Origin: DATAXP01 sp036272935
Lineage (GTDB): Bacteria; Planctomycetota; Planctomycetia; Pirellulales; PNKZ01
Reading direction: 5' to 3'
Length of the DNA: 28,119 nucleotides
Assembly (NCBI GenBank): GCA_036272935.1
Contig: DATAXP010000164.1
Coordinates: 1 to 28,119 of the forward strand
Part shown: positions 24,101 through 28,119 of the stretch, piece by piece
How positions within the stretch are numbered: the first letter of the stretch is position 1
Layout: the number at the start of each line of letters is the position of its first letter
The notes under the pieces: generated by a model
Told to the model about the DNA's origin: nothing
Databases searched by the model: none
Seen by the model: only the letters and a program-made list of their open reading frames with translations
Translations under genes and position numbers: made by a program

Positions 24101-27100
24101 GACGCTGGTCTTCAATTCAAAGCGCGGCGGCAGTCCGACCGCCGACCTGTGGGCTGCGACCCGTCCGGCTCGGGGCCAGCCATTCGAGCCGGCGAAGGTT
24201 TTGGGGCCCGCCGTGAACACGCGAGAATCATCCGAGTACTTTGCGGCAATGCCCGCCGACCGACTAAGCATCATCTTCACCTCGGGCCGATCGGGCGGCC
24301 TCGGCGGCGTCGATTTTTGGCAATGTCGCCGAACAGACCCGCATTCGCCGTTCGAGCATCCGGTAAACCTCGGGCCGGGAGTGAACAGTCCCTTGCCCGA
24401 AGGGCGGCCCGCGCTGTCGGCCGATGGGCGCGTGATGGTGTTTCAGGTGCTCGAATTCGCGGAAGACGATGCCGGCGGGCCCACGAAGATTCGCGGTGCG
24501 TCGGAGCTATGGATTGCCGAGCGCGCGAGCCTCGACGCACCGTTTGGCCCGCGCGTGAAGCTCGCTGCGCCGATCAATCTGCCAGGAGCAATCAATGCCT
24601 CGCCGAGCCTCACCGCCGACGGCAAGCAGTTGTATTTTATGTCGCAGCGCGGCGGCGACGCGAGCCAAAAGCTGTACGTGTCGCGGCGCGTTCCGCGCCC
24701 TGCCGTCCCGCTCACGCAAACCGAAATACTTACTTCGCCCGATTGGGCCTGGAGCGAGCCGGAAAACCTGGGGCCGACGATCAACACGCCGCAGTTCGAT
24801 GCTTTCCCGGCGATCTCGGGCGATGGGTTGACGCTGATCTTCGAGACGAACCGAAGCGGATTGTTGGGCGAGGGTGATCTGTGGATCGCCGAGCGCGCGA
24901 GTATTGATGCGCCATTCACGGCGCCGGCGAACCTGGGCCCGACGGTCAATTCACCCGAAAGAGAGATGAGCCCCTGGCTGTCGGGCGATGGGCTGACTTT
25001 GGTTTTCAACTCCAATCGCAATAAGTCGACCGATCAAGTGAACCAATTCATGGCGACACGCACCGCGCGCGGCGAACCGTTTCGCGCGGCTGTGCCGCTG
25101 CCGGGCGTGAAGGCAAAGGGTTGGGCATGGAACGTTGCCATGTCGGCCGACGGCCTGAGGCTGATTTCGTCCGACGGTGCCGCCCTGTTCGAAGCGACTC
25201 GGCAAGACGCTCAAGGAACTTTCGGCGCCAGAAAATCGCTCAGCGTCAACTCGGGCGCGGTCGAGTTCTGCCCGTGGCTGTCGGCCGATGACCGGGTGCT
25301 GCTGTTTAATCGACGGCCCGCCACGACGGCACCTGGGAGCCAGGTCAACGCGGAGATTTGGATGGCGGCCAGGCCGACGGTCGACGAGCCGTTTGCCGTG
25401 CCGACGCTCGTCGGCCCGCCGATCTCGTTTGTCGATGCCAACGACGAGCACCCCAGCGTGACCGCCGACGGCAAGCTGCTGTTCTTCTCGTCGAACCGCC
25501 CGGGTGGCCAGGGCCTCGGCGATATCTGGTTCAGCCGCCGCGTGCCGCGGGATAGCGGGCCCAGGGCAGTGGGCAACGGGCAGCCGCCGCTCGATGCGCT
25601 GCGGCGCGAGGACATTGCGGCCAATGATTTGCAGTCGGCCGGGCTCGGCGATCCGGCCAAGGCGCCCGCGGAATTGGTGCGCGTTGCCACGTGGTTCGCC
25701 CAAACGGATCGGCGACAATGGACGGCGCGACCCTTGGTGTCGGCGTTCTCGCCCGACGGCAGTATGATGGCTTGGAGCGGCGGTTCGACGACCCGGATTA
25801 ACCTGCGATCTCTACTCCACAAGAATCCGGGCATCACTAGCGAAGACCTCGGGCACGCGCTCAACGTTTTGGTGTTCAGCCCCGATGGCTCGCTGCTGGC
25901 CGTCGGACAGAACAACGGCCCGATCGTGCTCGTCGACGCCGCCACCGGTTCGATCCGCTCCCGACTCAAGGGGCACACCAACGGCATCCTTTCATTGGCG
26001 TTCAGCCCCGATGGCCGCACGCTGGCCTCGGGGGCAGGCCAACCCGACAGCACCGCCCGGCTATGGGACGTCGCCAGCGGACGCGAGCTTGCCGTGCTCA
26101 AGGGGCACACTTCAGGTGTTCGTGTCGCCTTCTCGCCCGATGGCCAAGGCGTACTCACCGCCGCGACCGACAACCTGCTCAAACGCTGGGACGTGGCAAC
26201 CGGTCGCGAACTAGCGTCGCTGACGACCAACACGCTCGGAAACGTCGGCCGGATCGAGATCACCCCGAACGGAACGACGCTCGTTGCAGGATTTCCGAAC
26301 ATTGTCAAGATTCTGGATCCCGCGACCGGGGCGCAACTTGGCAGTATCAAGCGCGAAGGAATCAACGATTTCGCGATCCGTCCCGATGGTCGAAGCGTGG
26401 CCCTGAGTCAGGACAACGGAGCGGTGACGTTCGTCGAGATTCCCACGGGCAAGGAGATCGGCTCGCTGCAACTTGGTCCGCCCGACGGTGTAATCAGCAA
26501 GATCGCCTACGACGCCACCGGCCGCTATTTGCTGACGTTCAACGGCAACGGCACGGCGTACGTGCTGCGTCTCACGAGCCGCGACCGTGAGGGAGCGGAC
26601 GCGGCACCGCTTACTGACGTGCGCGGCTCGTCGAGAGCAACCCACTGGCAGACGCCCGAGTTCGAAGCGTGGGTCAAAGCCACGCAAGCCCTGCCGGCCG
26701 AGCAGCAAGTCGAGGCGGTCGCCAAGAAGCTGATGGAGCTGAATCCGGGGTTTGATGGGAAGGTGACGGGGGTTGATGAGAACGGCATGCCAAAGATCGA
26801 AAAGGGAGTAGTCACGCAGTTTCGATTCATCGTCACTGACGTGACTGATATTTCGCCTGTACGGGCAATGGCGGGGTTGAAGGTTTTGAGATGCGTTGGT
26901 GGGGGCAGTTCAGGGAGGGGCAAGTTGACCGACCTCTCGCCCCTCGCAGAGATGTCCCTAACTACCCTTAATTTCCATCACACTCAAGTGTCCGACCTGT
27001 CGCCGCTGGCATATATGCTAACGCTCGGCAGCTTGGATGTGCGTGGTACCAAAGTCACTCCCACCTCCATCGCCGCTCTGCAAAAAGCCCTGCCCAACTG

Positions 27101-27143
27101 CAAGATCGAGTGGGACGGCGCGGCGAAAACAACGAGTGAGTAG
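21180..27143 (+). CDS. Giant multidomain transmembrane Ser/Thr kinase (zinc finger - kinase - TM - LamG - PD40 propellers - WD40 - LRR)
   Basis: The 1987-residue protein starts with an anti-sigma-like zinc-binding pattern (Cys4, His29, Cys33, Cys36). A helical planctomycete-kinase module follows (about 140-205), then a Hanks kinase at 211-480: KIGAGGMGQVFKA, AIKVLPP, HRDIKPANLLL with Asp337, LDMGLARF with Asp355 (DMG in place of DFG), MAPEQAF. One TM helix (LLIAAGAAGFFALLLGVIVYVY, 561-582) leads to a LamG/concanavalin-like domain (about 667-867). Two PD40-type modules, 882 bp apart in register, span about 887-1458. WD40 repeats with LKGHTNGILSLAFSPDGRTL and STARLWDVASGRELAVLKGH span about 1519-1797. 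An LRR tail (LTDLSPLAEM, VSDLSPLAYM) ends in ALQKALPNCKIEWDG. The start at 21180 is preferred because it gives the Cys/His motif at the N-terminus; the frame is open upstream to 20967 but overlaps the sigma gene. Dispersed repeats encode the linkers between domains. Confidence 0.92.
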   Translation: MSVCPEHERVHAYSQGKISGDHVDAIAQHVDSCPHCQATLQTSAVGDDTLVAALRSAAAKPKLCNEPELTEAIRTVQAATVADLTQNLSTSEARTMAKDDRSRVSQTDAAKKPAARVLEATQKGGTLGPSSATGAPAASPIVPATPEQFLKALESIGLLSSDELATFRSEHLSGASPPTVAALAQVLVDAGKLTRFQASHLVAGKAKALVFGEYLVIDKIGAGGMGQVFKARHRRMKRLVAIKVLPPAAVKTPDAVKRFQREVEAAAKLVHPNIVIAHDAGESNGLHFLVMELVEGQDLSSQVKERGPLPVDVAIDYIRQAACGLAFAHSEGVVHRDIKPANLLLDKKGVVKILDMGLARFDDGNAAQAMNEGLTQSGQVMGTVDYMAPEQAFDTRYADARADIYSLGCSLYRLLAGEAIYGGETMMQKFLAHREAPIPDLCARRAEVPAALQAVFARMVAKKPEERYATMTEVVAALDGVRAGASASYFNEPRSLASGSEPSEATMAWQNAPYTALPGAEATMAHIAPEIQTDPKSVLIVRRGQRAVGSQKGPPRKNRNLLIAAGAAGFFALLLGVIVYVYNHKGEKVAEIKTDGTELVPVSVPPGGSVAVKAQSGTPQATGANNALLPSGEGGRRPDESAVAASTSPHPNPLPKGEGAGGAANYELDLSAVVDDKTFAHVELPRRHPDDPVTVEMFIRSRNRRPINQALFCFQTFSNRISMKQYSGRIWWLGAGGGGKDNQVAFTPTETDQRLHVAGVMADNALQLYVDGRLAGTSSLTTKPAKTFEICNLGAMAPAPKDNTWAPFDGTIDEVRISDGARYDKDFTPQERLEPDAQTWALYHCDEGSGDVLVDASGRGNHGKVIGATWVRSGSGQAPTHQSLAPSEILTSPDWAWSEPERLDVLGPRGNAAISGDELSLASAGDGKGGFGGQDIWIQERTSVDEPFGPPVNAGAEVNTAAAEQNPWLSSDGLTLVFNSKRGGSPTADLWAATRPARGQPFEPAKVLGPAVNTRESSEYFAAMPADRLSIIFTSGRSGGLGGVDFWQCRRTDPHSPFEHPVNLGPGVNSPLPEGRPALSADGRVMVFQVLEFAEDDAGGPTKIRGASELWIAERASLDAPFGPRVKLAAPINLPGAINASPSLTADGKQLYFMSQRGGDASQKLYVSRRVPRPAVPLTQTEILTSPDWAWSEPENLGPTINTPQFDAFPAISGDGLTLIFETNRSGLLGEGDLWIAERASIDAPFTAPANLGPTVNSPEREMSPWLSGDGLTLVFNSNRNKSTDQVNQFMATRTARGEPFRAAVPLPGVKAKGWAWNVAMSADGLRLISSDGAALFEATRQDAQGTFGARKSLSVNSGAVEFCPWLSADDRVLLFNRRPATTAPGSQVNAEIWMAARPTVDEPFAVPTLVGPPISFVDANDEHPSVTADGKLLFFSSNRPGGQGLGDIWFSRRVPRDSGPRAVGNGQPPLDALRREDIAANDLQSAGLGDPAKAPAELVRVATWFAQTDRRQWTARPLVSAFSPDGSMMAWSGGSTTRINLRSLLHKNPGITSEDLGHALNVLVFSPDGSLLAVGQNNGPIVLVDAATGSIRSRLKGHTNGILSLAFSPDGRTLASGAGQPDSTARLWDVASGRELAVLKGHTSGVRVAFSPDGQGVLTAATDNLLKRWDVATGRELASLTTNTLGNVGRIEITPNGTTLVAGFPNIVKILDPATGAQLGSIKREGINDFAIRPDGRSVALSQDNGAVTFVEIPTGKEIGSLQLGPPDGVISKIAYDATGRYLLTFNGNGTAYVLRLTSRDREGADAAPLTDVRGSSRATHWQTPEFEAWVKATQALPAEQQVEAVAKKLMELNPGFDGKVTGVDENGMPKIEKGVVTQFRFIVTDVTDISPVRAMAGLKVLRCVGGGSSGRGKLTDLSPLAEMSLTTLNFHHTQVSDLSPLAYMLTLGSLDVRGTKVTPTSIAALQKALPNCKIEWDGAAKTTSE
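22809..22836. repeat. Heptamer array 6 (4 units), in frame between kinase and TM
   Basis: GGGCAGC, GGGCAGT, AGGCAGT and CAGAAAG encode RGQRAVGSQKG at about residues 543-553, between the end of the kinase domain and the TM helix. Confidence 0.7.
23060..23157. repeat. Dispersed GGGAGA hairpin repeat, copy 2, in frame in the giant kinase
   Basis: This copy matches the intergenic one at 6423-6463 at 39 of 41 positions in its left block and again ends with a CTCTCCCAAAGGGAGAG hairpin. It is translated as LLPSGEGGRRPDES, and later as SPHPNPLPKGEG, at about residues 628-660. That places it between the juxtamembrane strand region and the LamG-like domain. Confidence 0.8.
23811..23838. repeat. Heptamer array 7 (4 units), in frame between LamG and PD40 modules
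   Basis: GCCCCTA, CCCACCA, GTCCCTA and GCCCCCT encode QAPTHQSLAPS (residues about 877-887), exactly at the end of the LamG-like domain and just before EILTSPDWAWSEP of the first propeller module. Confidence 0.7.
23841..25556 (+). repeat. Intragenic duplication of a PD40 module, offset 882 bp
   Basis: The first copy starts at 23841 and the second at 24723. Both begin with EILTSPDWAWSEPE, and both end in a strand closing with SRRVPR (about 24690 and 25545). They share blades such as NPWLSSDGLTLVFNSKR and SPWLSGDGLTLVFNSNR. The offset is 294 codons, so the duplication is in frame. The 40 bases opening each copy are nearly identical, while the rest has diverged. Confidence 0.8.
25557..25584. repeat. 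Heptamer array 8 (4 units), in frame between PD40 and WD40 regions
   Basis: GGGCCCA, GGGCAGT, GGGCAAC and GGGCAGC encode SGPRAVGNGQP (residues about 1459-1469), right after the last PD40 blade. The same GGGCAGT unit appears in array 6. Confidence 0.7.
26575..26630. repeat. CGAGCCGCG dispersed repeat with terminal inverted repeats, in frame between WD40 and LRR
   Basis: Two 24-bp arms (26575-26598 and 26607-26630) are inverted copies with 19 of 24 matches around an 8-bp loop. The outer nine bases, CGAGCCGCG and CGCGGCTCG, are perfect. Translated as SRDREGADAAPLTDVRGS, it joins the last WD40 blade to the tail domain. The left arm resembles 21061-21081 (reverse strand). Confidence 0.75.
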
Positions 27144-27181
27144 GGCGTACGCTTCACCTCGGGGGCGGACTGCATTTCAGC

Positions 27182-27507
27182 TCAAAACTGCGGTCCGATC
27201 CGGCTGGCCCATACTTGCTTGATTGTCTGAGCACCCGCGGCGGAAATCGAACCGATTCGAGCCAGCATCAGCGATTGTTCCAGGCAATCGAGGCGAGACA
27301 ATCGGACCGTTGAGGCGATGCGCAGTCCACTGGCGCGCCAATCGGTCAATGGAACATCGGTCGGCGTTCGAGGTGTTGCGGAAGTGACTGCCGCGGCGAC
27401 GACGTCCGAGCCTTCGAGCCACAGAACGAGAACCGGTCGCTTTTTTGAACCGCTGGCATCGGTAAAGGGATATCGGCCACCCAGAACTCACCGGGCCGGA
27501 TAGTCAT
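27182..27507 (-). pseudogene. MazF/PemK-like toxin, frame broken by a one-base shift (or -1 frameshifted)
   Basis: Starting at the ATG 27505-27507, the first frame gives MTIRPGEFWVADIP and then leaves the family pattern, stopping at 27346 after 53 codons. The frame one base back continues perfectly as PFTDASGSKKRPVLVLW, then LEGSDVVAAAVTS, GLRIASTVRLSRLDCL and IKQVWASRIGPQF, with TGA at 27182-27184. The sum is a 108-residue MazF/PemK-type endoribonuclease toxin, the normal length. The change must occur at C CCT TTA (27463-27469 on the minus strand), where one base is missing compared with an intact gene. This is exactly an X XXY YYZ slippery heptamer, so -1 ribosomal frameshifting could still yield full-length toxin; decay or a sequencing error are simpler. 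The start overlaps the antitoxin stop by 20 bp, the usual type II TA arrangement. Confidence 0.8.
27463..27469 (-). other. Slippery heptamer C CCT TTA at the toxin frame break
   Basis: In the toxin's first frame the codons read ATC CCT TTA. Slipping back one base gives ATC CCT TTT ACC, which restores the family sequence IPFTD. I did not find a clear downstream pseudoknot or stem-loop by eye, nor an upstream SD-like stimulator. Confidence 0.45.
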
Positions 27508-27715
27508 CGTACAGCCCTTCGTCCTCGGGCGCGTAGCCGTGCAGAAAGGCGGAATGATCTCGCCGAACGGCAGGGGTTGGCGACGGGGGGGCAGGCGCGA
27601 CCGTGACGAGCCAGTGGCCGGGACCGACACGTTCCACCAGGGCCGGCGGCAAGCTAAGCTTTTCGCCGGGGCGGAGTTCGACTTCGCAGCTAAGCTCGCT
27701 TGGATTGGTCGCCAC
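27488..27715 (-). CDS. Type II antitoxin of the MazF/PemK-like pair
   Basis: A 75-residue acidic protein of a small antitoxin type. An N-terminal beta-rich part, SCEVELRPGEKLSLPPALVERVGPGHWLVTV in outline (positions 9-40), resembles an AbrB/SpoVT-like DNA-binding strand order. It is followed by a Pro-rich hinge and a C-terminal toxin-neutralising tail, SAFLHGYAPEDEGLYDDYPAR, spanning 55-75. The start is a GTG at 27713-27715 with an excellent GGAGG Shine-Dalgarno sequence 6 bases upstream and a good promoter. The stop overlaps the toxin start by 20 bp, which points to translational coupling. It probably binds its own promoter region, as is usual for such modules. I recognise the pair from its arrangement and the toxin's sequence; the antitoxin family name is uncertain. 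Confidence 0.72.
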   Translation of the reverse strand: MATNPSELSCEVELRPGEKLSLPPALVERVGPGHWLVTVAPAPPSPTPAVRRDHSAFLHGYAPEDEGLYDDYPAR

Positions 27716-27721
27716 GGCGAT

Positions 27722-27726
27722 CCTCC
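27722..27726 (-). promoter_or_regulatory. Shine-Dalgarno site (GGAGG) deciding the antitoxin GTG start
   Basis: GGAGG precedes the GTG by 6 bases. It is the strongest ribosome-binding site in the window and supports a GTG start at 27715 rather than the in-frame alternatives. Confidence 0.7.
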
Positions 27727-27749
27727 ACGGATAGACACGCTCTATTGAG

Positions 27750-27778
27750 ACTATACCGCCCTGTCACGCGCGAAACAA
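27750..27778 (-). promoter_or_regulatory. Predicted sigma70-type promoter of the toxin-antitoxin pair
   Basis: On the minus strand TTGTTT (27773-27778) and TATAGT (27750-27755) are 17 bp apart. Transcription would begin near 27743, giving a leader of about 28 bases that contains the GGAGG site. Confidence 0.6.
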
Positions 27779-27791
27779 CTTTGGATCATAA

Positions 27792-27881
27792 GTCGTGGGC
27801 GGCCACGAAACCACCGCCGCCGGCGTGGCGAAGCTGCATCGGGCGCTGCCGAGCTGCCAGATCGAATGGGACGAGGAAGGA
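27792..27881 (+). pseudogene. Remnant of the C-terminus of an LRR protein or kinase
   Basis: Directly after a stop codon, a short open stretch encodes GGHETTAAGVAKLHRALPSCQIEWDEEG. This is the typical end of planctomycete LRR proteins. The giant kinase ends with the equivalent pattern VTPTSIAALQKALPNCKIEWDG, and the DNA differs enough that it is not a recent copy. The rest of such a gene is absent. The frame continues into an inverted repeat to TAG at 27981. Confidence 0.6.
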
Positions 27882-27980
27882 ATGACGAATGACGAAGTTC
27901 GAATGACCAAAGAAGTCCGAATGTCGAAGCACGAACATGCATGTTCGTCATTGATTCGTCATTCGAATTTCGTCACTCAG
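27881..27980. repeat. Long inverted repeat (AATGACGAA type)
   Basis: The centre, ACGAACATG-CATGTTCGT (27931-27948), is a perfect 18-bp palindrome. The flanking arms 27890-27910 and 27955-27975 are reverse complements at about 19 of 21 positions. The units AATGACGAA and TTCGAATGAC recur in both arms. It can form a long hairpin at the end of the LRR remnant. Confidence 0.75.
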
Positions 27981-27999
27981 TAGTTCCAAGTGCTTTGAT

Positions 28000-28119
28000 T
28001 CATTCCAGGCTGACGCAAGGTGTTGATCCGTCGTGTAGTAAGGTGGTCACGCTGTGCGCCAGCCAGTCGAGCAGTCGTTTGAATCGCAGCCGTTGCGGGT
28101 TGAGCGTGAGGTTGTCGCG
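28000..28119 (-). CDS. 3' end of an unrecognised gene (partial, runs off right edge)
   Basis: A minus-strand frame enters from the right edge and closes with TGA at 28000-28002 after 39 codons. The peptide reads RDNLTLNPQRLRFKRLLDW and then LAHSVTTLLHDGSTPCVSLE. It has Leu/Arg-rich amphipathic helix character and looks like a genuine protein C-terminus. The style (basic helix near the end, next to an inverted repeat) might suit a transposase, but I cannot identify it. Confidence 0.5.
   Translation of the reverse strand, partial: RDNLTLNPQRLRFKRLLDWLAHSVTTLLHDGSTPCVSLE

Noticed and set aside
27177..27491. Independent 104-codon minus-strand gene
   Set aside because: Its frame is a shifted reading of the toxin; the MazF/PemK pattern lies in another frame.
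27795..27983. A real 62-codon gene including the AATGACGAA repeat
   Set aside because: The GTG start has no SD, a stop lies directly upstream, only the first 25 codons resemble a protein tail, and the rest is an inverted repeat.

Overview
The window looks like a piece of a planctomycete chromosome, probably close to the Pirellula/Rhodopirellula group. This is inferred from gene content, not from any database search. It is high in GC and carries two very large Ser/Thr kinases with membrane segments and C-terminal repeat domains. One kinase stands directly behind an ECF-type sigma factor. There is also a small secreted leucine-rich-repeat protein of the TDAGL type. Several families of short dispersed repeats sit between genes and inside them. 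No rRNA, tRNA or CRISPR array was seen.

Left part (1-6405) is a co-oriented minus-strand run, read from right to left: anthranilate phosphoribosyltransferase (trpD), KDPG/KHG aldolase (eda), an exported two-module protein of unknown function, DNA polymerase III delta (holA), a sarcosine/N-methyltryptophan oxidase-type flavoprotein, and perhaps the start of a proline-rich protein leaving the window. From 6636 the plus strand carries a nucleoside-hydrolase homologue that lacks two usual calcium-site aspartates, then a cobalamin-binding-protein homologue. The latter overlaps the end of uvrA (minus strand) by 38 bp. Next on the plus strand come an exported TolB/PD40 beta-propeller protein, a bacterioferritin-like protein and a GH57 glucanotransferase/amylase.

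The right part (15723-27143) is a signalling island. It holds a minus-strand transmembrane kinase with about 15 TPR units of 42 residues, a secreted LRR protein, an ECF sigma factor, and a 1987-residue kinase. The large kinase reads zinc-finger-like N-terminus, kinase, TM, LamG-like domain, two PD40 propeller modules, WD40 repeats, LRR tail. The sigma/kinase pair is plausibly one signalling unit, with the repeat domains outside the cytoplasm or acting as scaffolds.

At the right end is a type II toxin-antitoxin pair with its own promoter and Shine-Dalgarno site. The MazF/PemK-like toxin frame is broken by a one-base shift that falls exactly on a C CCT TTA slippery heptamer. Beyond it lie a remnant of an LRR-protein C-terminus, a long inverted repeat, and the last 39 codons of an unrecognised minus-strand gene.

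The most unusual signal is a family of degenerate tandem 7-bp repeats, with eight clear arrays. They sit on stop codons (holA, PD40 protein, GH57), directly against start codons (the oxidase and the giant kinase), and in frame at domain borders of the giant kinase. With two other repeat families they mark every one of that kinase's five interdomain junctions from the kinase domain onward, which suggests assembly of domains at repeat sequences.
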